29,341 nt of DNA from JANWHF01 sp036276235 (GTDB lineage: Bacteria; Planctomycetota; Phycisphaerae; Tepidisphaerales; Tepidisphaeraceae), in NCBI GenBank assembly GCA_036276235.1, contig DATBDZ010000212.1:1-29341 (forward strand). Direction: 5' to 3'. This document shows positions 7,490 through 15,346 of the stretch, piece by piece (positions within the stretch are counted from its first letter, which is position 1; every line of letters starts with the position of its first letter). The notes beneath the pieces are model-generated. The model saw nothing but the letters and a program-made list of their open reading frames with translations, had not been told where the DNA came from and did no database searches. A program made the position numbers and the translations under genes.

Positions 7490-8892
7490 GCGAAACGACT
7501 CAGCCCATCGTCGCCGTTCGCGCGCTGACCAAACGGTTCAAGCAATATCCCAGTCCCGCATTGCGCTTGCTGGAATGGATGAGCGCGGGCTGGCTCCGAT
7601 ATCACACACTCTTTACCGCTCTGGATGACATCAGCTTCGAGGTGAAGAAAGGCGAGTTCTTCGGCATCGTCGGGCCCAATGGTTCGGGCAAATCCACACT
7701 GCTGAAGATCCTCACCGGCGTGCTGATGCCAACCGGCGGCAGTTTTACGATCGATGGCCGCGTCACAAGTTTGCTCGAGCTTGGCACCGGCTTCAATCCC
7801 GATCTCAGCGGCCGGCAAAATATCGTCAACAGCGGCCGCCTGCTGGGATTCGACGAAGCCCAGACGCGCGACCGGATGACCGGAATCATCGACTTTGCCG
7901 AACTGGGCGATCAAATTGATCTGCCGATCAAGTATTACTCGACGGGTATGGTCGTGCGGCTGGCGTTTTCGCTCTTTGCACACATCGAGCCGGATGTCTT
8001 CATCGTCGATGAGGCGCTCTCAGTCGGCGACGTCGGCTTTTCGCGCAAATGCTTCAAGCGCCTCGACGCGATGCGAGAATCGGGCTGCACACTGATCTTT
8101 GTCAGCCATGATCTCGCTGCCGTCAGAAAATATTGCGATCGAGTGATGTTTCTGCAGCGGGGCAAGTGCGCCTATCTCGGCAGCGCCAATACAGCGACGG
8201 ATGTTTATCTGGAATCGATGTCACCGGGCGCGCGGGCAAGAGATTTGTCGCCGCAGACGACGGAGTCTGAACAAGGGGCGCGCGAGCATGAGCAGTACGA
8301 TCAGCTTCGTCCGCTGCTGCCGATGGAAGTCGCCGGGCTATTCGATGAATGTTCGTTTGTGGGGATTCTTGGCGCCATTGATGGCCGCATCGGCACAGGC
8401 GAAGCGCGGCTGCTGGCCGTGCAGGTCCTCGATGACGCGGGAAAGCACCGCGATCATTTTTCCATCGGCCAGACGGCGCATATCCACATCCTTGCGCGTG
8501 GGCAATCCGCCGCCGCGGCGGCCACCGTCAGCGTACAACTCGTGAATCGCCTTGGGGTTGTCGCCTGGGGGAATAATCATCACCGCATGACCGGTCGCAC
8601 GATCGCCTTCGAGGCGGGGCATTTTGTTCATGCCACTTTCTCCGTGCGGCTTGACCTTGGGCCGGATCATTACACACTGGATGTCAGTCTTGGCGACGCC
8701 AGCGGCGAAGGACATGTGTTTGATCGTCTGACGGCGGTCCGCACGCTCGCCGTCGAGGCGGCGGGCAATATGGATTTTGAGGGCCTGGCGCGATTGACCG
8801 TGCGAAGTCAGGTCAGCACGCTCGAACCGCCGGCAGATGATTCAGCGCCGGGCGTCGATCCGCAATTCCGGAGCCGCGCAGGCGTCGCGTGA
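7486..8892 (+). CDS. wzt: Polysaccharide ABC exporter, ATPase subunit (Wzt-like, with C-terminal domain)
   Basis: The 468-residue protein starts at GTG 7486 inside the permease stop (GTGA overlap). Residues 1 to about 245 are the nucleotide-binding domain: Walker A GPNGSGKSTLLK near 66-77, the signature variant YSTGMVVRLAFSLF near 151-164, Walker B DVFIVDEALSVGD near 172-184, and the switch HD motif in IFVSHDLA. After a charged linker, residues from about 290 to 430 (FVGILGAIDG to the VFDRL region) resemble the C-terminal beta-sandwich of Wzt proteins. In characterised O-antigen systems that domain recognises a terminal modification on the glycan before export. Two methyltransferase genes follow at once, which makes methyl capping of the exported polymer a reasonable inference. 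It powers the Wzm-like permease. Confidence 0.92.
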   Translation: MSETTQPIVAVRALTKRFKQYPSPALRLLEWMSAGWLRYHTLFTALDDISFEVKKGEFFGIVGPNGSGKSTLLKILTGVLMPTGGSFTIDGRVTSLLELGTGFNPDLSGRQNIVNSGRLLGFDEAQTRDRMTGIIDFAELGDQIDLPIKYYSTGMVVRLAFSLFAHIEPDVFIVDEALSVGDVGFSRKCFKRLDAMRESGCTLIFVSHDLAAVRKYCDRVMFLQRGKCAYLGSANTATDVYLESMSPGARARDLSPQTTESEQGAREHEQYDQLRPLLPMEVAGLFDECSFVGILGAIDGRIGTGEARLLAVQVLDDAGKHRDHFSIGQTAHIHILARGQSAAAAATVSVQLVNRLGVVAWGNNHHRMTGRTIAFEAGHFVHATFSVRLDLGPDHYTLDVSLGDASGEGHVFDRLTAVRTLAVEAAGNMDFEGLARLTVRSQVSTLEPPADDSAPGVDPQFRSRAGVA

Positions 8893-8907
8893 TTTAGAGT
8901 CGAACTC

Positions 8908-9768
8908 ATGTCATTGGCGCAACTGCTTGGAAAACGTCTGGCGCGGCAGCGCGAATTCGACCAATGGGCTCGCGACATGCCCGGCGTTCATCCGCTGCGA
9001 CATTGGCATGCGCTGCGCATCTGCTGGCCGATCCTCAGCGCCGGGCGGCAGACGATTTTGGATGTCGGCGCCAATCCATTGCCGTGGCTGCGAACAATCC
9101 GGCATTTCGCCGGCGCACGTCACACGCTCTGGAGCGGATGTCAGGGCGGCGAATCTCAGAAGCCGCAGGCCGCGGAAGGCATCCAACACCTCGACGTCGA
9201 ATTCGATATCTGGTCGCCATTCCGTCAGGCCGATGCGACCAATACGTTGCCGGAGCGGACTTTCTCGCTGATTACTGCGCTCTACACGATCGAGTATCTT
9301 TACCACCCCGATGCTTTTCTGCGTGCCGCGGCTGATGCGCTGACGCCCAACGGCGCGATCGTCATCACCGCCAGCAATGTCGCAGGGTCGCACAATATTC
9401 TTGGTTTGCTGCGCGGGGGCGGATTGTCGGCGAATCTTGATTCGCTTATCCGCCCGCAGATTCCTCGCCCGCGCGTGCGCGAGTATTGCTGGCGCGAATT
9501 GCGCGATGCCGCGTTCGCGGCGGGTTTGGCGCCGGTCGCGCACGGCTTCTACGATGATCCGGCCGATCGCGTCAATGATGAAGACCAGCGGAAGATCGAA
9601 TCGGCGGCGTCGCCGCTGCTCAGTGAACGACCGCAGTTGCAATCTGAGATGTTCCTCGTATTACGTAAGCCCACCGGCCTGCGCCGCCTGCGCCCCGCCG
9701 CCGCCCCGTTTGTCCATGCGGCGCGCGTGAGACTGGGCCACTTAAGGGCGCGGTTGCGGAGGGCCTGA
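8908..9768 (+). CDS. SAM-dependent methyltransferase-like protein, first of a tandem pair
   Basis: The 286-residue product has a class I methyltransferase layout: TILDVGANPLPWLRTIRHF at 49-67 occupies the motif I position, SLITALYTIEYLYHP at 120-134 the motif IV region, and DALTPNGAIVITASNVAG the strand after it. It aligns along most of its length with the product of the gene at 9962 (HWHALRICWP versus YFHALQVCWP; LLRGGGLSANLDSL versus MLKGGGMAGNLDEL; VREYCWREL versus AREYCWQEL). It differs at a key place: the Glu-Val-Val-Glu-His seen in the paralog is Tyr-Thr-Ile-Glu-Tyr here, and motif I lacks a Gly-x-Gly. This copy may be altered in substrate or inactive. It starts 15 nt after the ATPase gene and clearly belongs to the exporter operon. 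Target unknown; a glycan is inferred. Confidence 0.82.
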   Translation: MSLAQLLGKRLARQREFDQWARDMPGVHPLRHWHALRICWPILSAGRQTILDVGANPLPWLRTIRHFAGARHTLWSGCQGGESQKPQAAEGIQHLDVEFDIWSPFRQADATNTLPERTFSLITALYTIEYLYHPDAFLRAAADALTPNGAIVITASNVAGSHNILGLLRGGGLSANLDSLIRPQIPRPRVREYCWRELRDAAFAAGLAPVAHGFYDDPADRVNDEDQRKIESAASPLLSERPQLQSEMFLVLRKPTGLRRLRPAAAPFVHAARVRLGHLRARLRRA

Positions 9769-9782
9769 AGATTTGCGATCAG

Positions 9783-9934
9783 AACCCTCTCCCCTGACTT
9801 CGACGAGCTCAGTCGAGTCGTACTCAGGGGAGAGGGCAGGGTGAGGGGACGGATGCGCCGATCGGCGAAGTACGCTCACTGGCGCATCGCTGTCCCCTCA
9901 CCCCAACCCTCTCCCCTGAGTACAGGGGCGAGGG
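9783..9934. repeat. Composite three-hairpin intergenic element
   Basis: The 193-nt spacer between the paired methyltransferase genes contains three stems in a row. (1) CCCTCTCCCCTGA at 9785-9797 pairs perfectly with TCAGGGGAGAGGG at 9824-9836. (2) GGTGAGGGGAC at 9840-9850 pairs with GTCCCCTCACC at 9892-9902, and inside it GATGCGCC at 9852-9859 pairs with GGCGCATC at 9881-9888. (3) CCCTCTCCCCTG at 9907-9918 pairs with CAGGGGCGAGGG at 9923-9934 with one mismatch. A 15-nt direct repeat, AACCCTCTCCCCTGA, occurs at 9783 and 9905. It resembles REP/BIME-type composite elements. Confidence 0.78.
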
Positions 9935-9961
9935 AGAATCAGAGAGGATCCACCGGACACT

Positions 9962-10879
9962 ATGACCACAACACTGACCCCACCCACTTCGGAAACGACG
10001 ACCCTGTCCTGGCAGCAATACCTTCAGTGGGCCCGCCGCGAAAACGAGCACATGCGCGCCATCTCCGGCGTTCATGGCAACGATCATCCCAATCCCGACC
10101 TGCGCGGCCGCACTTACTTTGAGGTCAACTGCTATCGCTACTTCCATGCGCTGCAGGTCTGCTGGCCTTACATCAACCGGCCGAACCAGAAGATCATGGA
10201 TGTCGGAAGCTGGCCGGGCGCGTGGCTGCGGGCGATCGCCCACTTCGCCGCGGCGCACAAGCCGGAGATCTGGGCAAGCGGCTTGATCTTTCCGCCGGAC
10301 TTCATCGAGAAAATGGGCGGCGCCTGCAAGGGGACGCTCAAATGCGAGCTGGATGTCTGGTCGCCCATGCACGAGCGTGAAGCGCCCAACGTCTTCACCG
10401 AGCGTAATTTCACGTTCGTCTCCGCGATGGAAGTCGTCGAGCATCTCTATCACCCGGGCTGGATGTTCCGCATCATCCATGACGCAATGGTGCCGGGTGG
10501 CGTGCTGTTCATGACCACCAACAACGTCGGCCGCCTTTCTAACATCGTCGGCATGCTCAAAGGCGGCGGAATGGCCGGCAACCTCGACGAGCTTCTCCCC
10601 CGCGACGGCGGCAAGCTCGGCCACTGGCGCCCGCATGCCCGCGAATATTGCTGGCAGGAGCTCAATCACGTCGCCCTCCAATACGGCTTCCACCACATCT
10701 CCCACGGCTTCTACTCTGAGAACTATGGCTTGCGATTGCTGGAAGAAAAAGATCAGCCAAGCGAAGAGTTGCCCTACAACGACGAAGGCGAACGCCGCTT
10801 CGTCGAAGCCGTGCGGCCAATGCTGATGGAACAGGAGCAGCTGAAGTCGGGGATGTATTTGGTGTTTCGGAGGATGTGA
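9962..10879 (+). CDS. SAM-dependent methyltransferase, second of a tandem pair
   Basis: The 305-residue product is a class I methyltransferase with a better preserved active-site region than its upstream paralog. Motif I is KIMDVGSWPGAWLRAIAHF at 77-95, the acidic segment CELDVWSPM follows near 128-136, and SAMEVVEHLYHPGWM at 154-168 has the Glu-x-x-Glu-His often seen in methyltransferases acting on small or sugar substrates. VPGGVLFMTTNNVG is the next strand. The N-terminus is about 30 residues longer than in the paralog. The start ATG at 9962 has a weak GAGAGGA about 13 nt upstream. The gene ends the rightward polysaccharide operon, although the composite hairpin upstream may reduce its co-expression. 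A role in glycan methylation is inferred from the exporter context, not shown by the sequence. Confidence 0.85.
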   Translation: MTTTLTPPTSETTTLSWQQYLQWARRENEHMRAISGVHGNDHPNPDLRGRTYFEVNCYRYFHALQVCWPYINRPNQKIMDVGSWPGAWLRAIAHFAAAHKPEIWASGLIFPPDFIEKMGGACKGTLKCELDVWSPMHEREAPNVFTERNFTFVSAMEVVEHLYHPGWMFRIIHDAMVPGGVLFMTTNNVGRLSNIVGMLKGGGMAGNLDELLPRDGGKLGHWRPHAREYCWQELNHVALQYGFHHISHGFYSENYGLRLLEEKDQPSEELPYNDEGERRFVEAVRPMLMEQEQLKSGMYLVFRRM

Positions 10880-10918
10880 AAGGCCCAGACCGAGCAGTGC
10901 ATGGGTCCAAATTAACGG

Positions 10919-11175
10919 ACACTCAGCGCCATCCGGCAAATCGAGGGCTGCCTGCAGCATCGGATCATCTGCAGCTCCGGTCGCGTGCGCGCGTGCATCG
11001 CGAACCTTACGAACAACGACATCGACCTTTACGAAGCGGACGATCAAGAGCTCGCGAGGTTGTCTGCGACAACCTCGACTATTTCCAACACCTGCTCGGG
11101 TGCGACGCCGAACCGAGTGAAGTCATCTCGCTGCTTCGCGGGGAGGCCCGCGGGTTTGGGACGCAGCTGGCGTAA
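10919..11175 (+). pseudogene. Relic of a small gene with a single-base frameshift
   Basis: Two frames join into one protein-like stretch. The first reads LSAIRQIEGCLQHRIICSSG and continues to NNDIDLYEADDQELA near 11055. The second reads REVVCDNLDYFQHLLGCDAE and ends GEARGFGTQLA at a TAA. Restoring continuity near 11055-11062 needs one extra base. No start codon precedes the first part: the frame opens after a TAA at about 10916, and the first possible start is a GTG at 10985. I do not recognise the family. It is most likely a decayed short gene; a sequencing error would be the alternative. Confidence 0.4.
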
Positions 11176-11511
11176 TCAGTTGGTTCACCACAGAGCGAAG
11201 AACGCCTTCATGTAAACTTAATCAATTTTCTACTTGCGTTCGTTCCCCCGCGATTGGTACGTTCGTAAAATATTGCCCTGTGGAGCGCGGCGAACTGGCG
11301 GGCGGAAGATGCAGGTTCGGGAAGCGCACGGCGGGCGAGGGATTTCCCAAAAGGGGTCCTTTGTTCTGGGCAGAATTGACTTCCATTCATGCAGGCTAGC
11401 ACGGAGGCCATTCCCCCGCGCGATTAGGCGTGTCCTTTTCTTGAGTTGCTGAGCGGGGTCAGGTGACCCGGGCTCGGTGCCGCGGCCTGACGGGTCGCCG
11501 TCGCTTGGGAC
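11176..11511. other. Spacer with no supportable gene
   Basis: Short open frames exist on both strands but none has a ribosome binding site together with a recognisable protein. It lies between two frameshifted relics and looks like decayed DNA. No terminal inverted repeats of an insertion sequence were seen. Confidence 0.5.
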
Positions 11512-11759
11512 ATGCGAGCAGTCGTGCAGCCGCTGAAGCCAGCGGTATCCGTCGACAGCGACACGATTAACAAAGGCGACAGCGTCGCGCTGACGCTTAA
11601 TTCAAATGAGGAGAGTCGACAGAGCGTCACCCGCTGGGACGTGCACTGGGCTAACGGCTCGAGGGATATCATTGGCGGAGACACCGCCATTTATCGCCAT
11701 ACAAGCCTCACGATATTACAGTAGTGCATGGCGACAATGGACATGCCGGTTTGGCTTGA
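11512..11759 (+). pseudogene. Relic of a PKD-type domain from an exported protein
   Basis: The frame from 11512 reads VSVDSDTINKGDSVALTLNS and then SVTRWDVHWANGSRDIIGGD. This matches the shape of planctomycete PKD-like domains, which run 'V..D..I.EGDSV.L.L.S', then 'I..W.I.WG.GS', then a loop, His-Thr-Tyr and Ile-Thr-Val. The matching frame stops at 11722-11724, but two bases over the expected continuation appears (YKPHDITVVHGDNG and a TGA at 11757). The piece therefore seems to be a frameshifted fragment of a larger surface protein, with no upstream or downstream partner left. The call depends on pattern similarity and was not searched. Confidence 0.45.
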
Positions 11760-12009
11760 TCAACAATTCAACTATAGGCTAAATGGGTAGCGGAAAGGAG
11801 GCCACGAGAGCTACAATAGATAAAGGGCGCTTATCTACTTATCCCGCGCCATCCGTCTTCAGGAATTGTCTCAAGACGGTATCGTCTGTCGAAAGATCTC
11901 GCTGGACTTTCACCCCTAAGTCTCTTGTCTTCATACACGTCGTTATGAGTATAGGAGGTTCGTGCCGCCGCGGAGCGGCTGGCGGGTCTTGTGAGGAGGA
12001 GGAGGAGAC
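11760..12009. other. 5' leader region of the metalloprotease gene
   Basis: No gene is visible. The 3' end carries an unusually long purine run with overlapping AGGAGG copies at 11994-12005 immediately before a GTG. I could not identify a convincing promoter pair. Confidence 0.4.
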
Positions 12010-14556
12010 GTGGTCGAGTTTTTGGAAGCAAATCATCGAGAAATGGAGTTTGAAATGACTAATTTTAATATCTTTCGGCGCAACAGTACTGGCGTGTCGA
12101 GCAAGCAGCGAAGTCTACGGAAGGTTCGAAAGGCTCTCCGAGCAAGAGTCGAGGGCCTGGAGCGGCGACAGCTCCTTTCGATTACCTTTAATTCCAACCC
12201 GTGGGCTTCATCGGTAGCGACTGACTTCCCGTTAAACTATCAACAGTTCGAAAGCGCATTTACTTACGCGGAACAGCAATTTACGGCGTTGTTTCCAAAC
12301 GCAAACGTCACCGCAAATCTGACGGTCGCCGCCAATGCCCTTGGCGGCGCTGATGCCAACACTTCGATCCCGCTCGCGAATTTCGGGAGCTATAGTTATT
12401 CAACTGTGCTCGCGAAGCTCCCAGACCTCCCAACGGTCAAGCCCGCCCAGGTTTCGCAGGTGCTCGTGCCCAGCATCGAAGCCCGCGCCCTGCAGCTACC
12501 CGGCGCGCCGACGCCTTCGTCAGATGCGACGATCACATTTAACGATAGCCTAACGTGGAACTTTAACCCGGCGGACCGATCGAACACCACTACGGCCACG
12601 TTCGACTTTATCGGTGTCGCGGAGCACGAAATTGCCCACGCCCTTGGACGCGTTGATCTTTTTGGCAACGGAAATGGAAGTTACACACCCTTTGATCTTT
12701 GCCGCTACACTTTGAGCTCGAAGACGCTTGACATCAATGGGACTTCGCCAGATGGTCTTTCGACTAATCATGGAACGACGCTACTTCCGGGCCTTATGCT
12801 TGACCCCCAATCGAGCGACCCATCCGACTATTCTCCCGGTACGTTCTCGAATGTGAATTCGGCGGCAGTGGCGACTATCACGAAAGTGAATGAGACAAAC
12901 ACAATCGTGAATGTCACGGCCAACAACTCGTTTCAGACGGGGCAGGAGGTTCTCATTTCTGGCTTGTCACCGTTTGCGGACCTTGGCAACGGCACCGCCG
13001 TAACAATCACGGGCGCCAGTCCTTTTACCTTTATTTACAACGCCCCACCCCAGCAGGCGACAAGCGAAAATGAAACAGGAACAATATGCAACATTGTCAT
13101 GAACAACAACTTCTCTATAGGGCAGCAAGTCGTTGTGAGCGGAATGCAACGCGCCGCTTATAACGGGCTGTTTACAATCACAGGGGCAAGCCCGGGCAGC
13201 TTCACGTATAATGCCTACGCGGCGCCGATTACAGCGATCACTGAATCTTCTTCGACAGTAACGGTAACGGCAACCAACAGCTTTGAGGCCGGCGACTCCG
13301 TCGTAATCTCGGGTATTAGTCCCAGTGGATACGATGGCACTTTCACGATTGCAACGGCAACGCCGACGGGCTTCACCTACACCGACACTCATACAGGCCT
13401 GGGGGCTGGCTCCGGGAGCGGCACCGCGCAGCCAATCGGCATTCCGAACGCCTCTACAGTCGGAACAGTCACACGATATGGCGCACCACTTACCACGACC
13501 TCAGGATCGGCATATCCCGGCACTCTCGATTCATTTAACGCTGCGAGCGGGGCGGTGGAGGATGAATTGACGCAAAACGATTTGATTGTGATGGGACAAT
13601 TGCTTGGCTACGGGAGCAATGTTATTTCCTCGGATTCGGGCCTCATCGAGGGTGAACAGTTCCTCTTCAATTCCACTCCGGTCACCACGCTCTATCCGGG
13701 CGGCGCCTACACGGCAAACCTTACTTTCTATAACTCGGGAGGCACCACCTGGTCCAGCGGAGCCAGCTATGATGTATATTATCCCGGGTCCGGCATGGGA
13801 GTTCCCGTGTCGCCCAATGTGGCTCCTGGCGGGACATACCATACAAGCTTCGCATTTATCGCTGGGACTAGCGGGAGCGAGACGTTTCAGCTGGTCCATC
13901 AGAACGTTGATATCTTTGGTGAAGTCGCCCAGATTCCGATTGAGGGCCAAGGCCAGGGCGGAGCCGTCAACCAGCAAGGCCAGCTTACGCTCTTTAACGT
14001 ACAGGAGAATGGCGTGTGGACCCCGATGACGTCGAACAACGGCGCTACGCAGGTTCTGGCGCCAAACACCCAATACTATTTCCAAATTCAATATGAAAAC
14101 GAGGGCGAGGCTGATTGGGGCGGGGCAGCGTCCCCTGGGACCCCCGGCGCATGGCTGATCGTTCCGTATACGACTCAGGGAAGCATTATTGGCCCCTTCG
14201 GAAACAACAGCAACTACGTTCCTACTGGCGCCCAAATCAACTCCGTCTACAACACCAGCGGAACCCACGGGAGCTTCTGGACAGCCTATTTTACTTTCCA
14301 GACCGGCATAGCCGGCAGTTACGTGCAGTTCGGTATGCTCCAACAACAAATAGGCTATTTTGGTGATGTTGCGGCATTCAGTGTTGGCAGTGCGCCCCCC
14401 GGCCACCTGTCATCGACCCAAGGCACGTTAACTACGGCGTCGGCCGAATGGACACCGACGGGGCAGTTCACATCTAGTGGTGCCACCGATGAAAAGAAAA
14501 AACACCGCAACTATCTCGTAGGGTCCCTGTTTGGAGAGCCGAACTCGGTGTTATAA
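12010..14556 (+). CDS. LEPR-XLL surface protein: zinc metalloprotease with tandem repeats and NBR1-like Ig domains
   Basis: The 848-residue protein starts with a basic segment (KQRSLRKVRKALRARVEG) and the LEPR-XLL motif VEGLERRQLLS near residue 50-60, an N-terminal mark of planctomycete exported proteins. A metalloprotease-like region follows, with FDFIGVAEHEIAHALGRVD at about 198-216: HEIAH supplies two zinc ligands and the catalytic Glu, and Asp216 may be the third ligand. From about 290 to 475 three similar modules occur, each running from a 'VNVTANNSF..G..V.ISG' stretch to 'FTITGASPGSFTYNA'. From about 540 two modules look like NBR1-type Ig domains (YNSGGTTWSSGASYDV and YENEGEADWGGAASP). 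GTG 12010 follows overlapping AGGAGG copies; ATG 12043 and ATG 12055 (GGAG 6 nt upstream) are alternatives. It probably acts outside the inner membrane; the substrate is unknown. Confidence 0.82.
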   Translation: MVEFLEANHREMEFEMTNFNIFRRNSTGVSSKQRSLRKVRKALRARVEGLERRQLLSITFNSNPWASSVATDFPLNYQQFESAFTYAEQQFTALFPNANVTANLTVAANALGGADANTSIPLANFGSYSYSTVLAKLPDLPTVKPAQVSQVLVPSIEARALQLPGAPTPSSDATITFNDSLTWNFNPADRSNTTTATFDFIGVAEHEIAHALGRVDLFGNGNGSYTPFDLCRYTLSSKTLDINGTSPDGLSTNHGTTLLPGLMLDPQSSDPSDYSPGTFSNVNSAAVATITKVNETNTIVNVTANNSFQTGQEVLISGLSPFADLGNGTAVTITGASPFTFIYNAPPQQATSENETGTICNIVMNNNFSIGQQVVVSGMQRAAYNGLFTITGASPGSFTYNAYAAPITAITESSSTVTVTATNSFEAGDSVVISGISPSGYDGTFTIATATPTGFTYTDTHTGLGAGSGSGTAQPIGIPNASTVGTVTRYGAPLTTTSGSAYPGTLDSFNAASGAVEDELTQNDLIVMGQLLGYGSNVISSDSGLIEGEQFLFNSTPVTTLYPGGAYTANLTFYNSGGTTWSSGASYDVYYPGSGMGVPVSPNVAPGGTYHTSFAFIAGTSGSETFQLVHQNVDIFGEVAQIPIEGQGQGGAVNQQGQLTLFNVQENGVWTPMTSNNGATQVLAPNTQYYFQIQYENEGEADWGGAASPGTPGAWLIVPYTTQGSIIGPFGNNSNYVPTGAQINSVYNTSGTHGSFWTAYFTFQTGIAGSYVQFGMLQQQIGYFGDVAAFSVGSAPPGHLSSTQGTLTTASAEWTPTGQFTSSGATDEKKKHRNYLVGSLFGEPNSVL

Positions 14557-14601
14557 CGTGATGGTGCTGCTACGGAACCCGATCATTCGATCCTCGCCTG
14601 A

Positions 14602-14638
14602 GGCTCGGTCCCACACGCCTTCGAGGTGGGACCGAGCC
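14602..14638 (+). terminator. Hairpin terminator after the metalloprotease gene
   Basis: A perfect 13-bp stem, GGCTCGGTCCCAC at 14602-14614 with GTGGGACCGAGCC at 14626-14638, encloses an 11-nt loop and lies 46 nt after the TAA of the metalloprotease gene. CATTCTTTA follows, a modest T-rich tail. It probably ends that transcript. Confidence 0.65.
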
Positions 14639-14821
14639 CATTCTTTATGGCGGCTTCCCGGCAAATGGCGGTGGCACCTTATACTCGGAGGCGGCAAGGG
14701 GATACTGCTCGCACACTGCTGGGACACTGCTGCTTAAGGACGTCAATATTCTGCTGAAGACACGTCGCCGGCTCATCGAGGGGAAGGATCTTCCGAGCGA
14801 AGCACTGACCTTCGAGAACTC

Positions 14822-15322
14822 TCGCCAGCACAGATCCGCGGCGATATCACCACCCTCGCCGTTGATGCCATCGTTAACGCCGCCAACGAATCGTTGCTCG
14901 GCGGGGGCGGGGTGGACGGGGCGATTCATGATGCGGCGGGGCCGCGGCTTTTGGAGGAGTGCCGCACGCTCGGCGGCTGCCCGACCGGCGAAGCCCGCAT
15001 CACCGGCGGTTATGATTTGCCCGCCAGGTTTGTCATACACACCGTCGGCCCCATCTGGCGCGGCGGCCGTCACGATGAAGATGAACTGCTAGCCCGTTGC
15101 TATCGCAACTCGCTTGCGCTCGCCGCGCAGCACGGCGTTCGCACGATCGCTTTTCCCGCCATCAGCACTGGGGCGTTTGGATTTCCACTTCGCCGGGCGG
15201 CGGAGATCGCCGTGCGCGAGGTGCGCGATTATCTGAGCGATCGTCCGCAGATCGATACGGTCACGTTCGTTTGCTTTGACGTCGAAACGCTCGAGGCGTA
15301 CCGCGACGTGATTGGGAAATGA
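14822..15322 (+). CDS. Macrodomain protein with no usable start codon (possible pseudogene)
   Basis: The frame encodes a complete-looking MacroD-type macrodomain, which binds ADP-ribose and in many relatives removes it from proteins or O-acetyl-ADP-ribose. Motifs in order are IRGDITTLAVDAIVNAANES, LLGGGGVDGAIHDAAGPRLL, CPTGEARITGGYDLPARFV, IHTVGPIW and AFPAISTGAFGFPLRRAAEI, with FVCFDVETLEAYRDVI at the end. The frame is open back to a TAA at 14735, but between there and 14893 there is no ATG, GTG or TTG. The first possible start, TTG 14894, would cut off the GDI and NAAN ligand-binding segments. A lost start codon, a frameshift or a rare start are the options. Just upstream, another frame reads GTLLLKDVNILLKTRRRLIE, which looks coding-like but is unrecognised. 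Confidence 0.65.
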   Translation, partial: SPAQIRGDITTLAVDAIVNAANESLLGGGGVDGAIHDAAGPRLLEECRTLGGCPTGEARITGGYDLPARFVIHTVGPIWRGGRHDEDELLARCYRNSLALAAQHGVRTIAFPAISTGAFGFPLRRAAEIAVREVRDYLSDRPQIDTVTFVCFDVETLEAYRDVIGK

Positions 15323-15346
15323 TTCCAATTGTTCGGCTCGCAACCA

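Noticed and set aside
9824..11047. Long (407-codon) minus-strand frame opposite the second methyltransferase
   Set aside because: It is antisense to a clearly recognisable methyltransferase, reads through the hairpin spacer, has no family resemblance, and is explained by high GC leaving stops rare on the opposite strand.
11208..11411. Minus-strand 67-codon frame in the decayed region
   Set aside because: No recognisable family, no ribosome binding site, and it lies in a stretch with other signs of decay.
13531..14406. 291-codon minus-strand frame opposite the metalloprotease gene
   Set aside because: It has no ribosome binding site or recognisable domain and lies opposite the NBR1-like Ig region.
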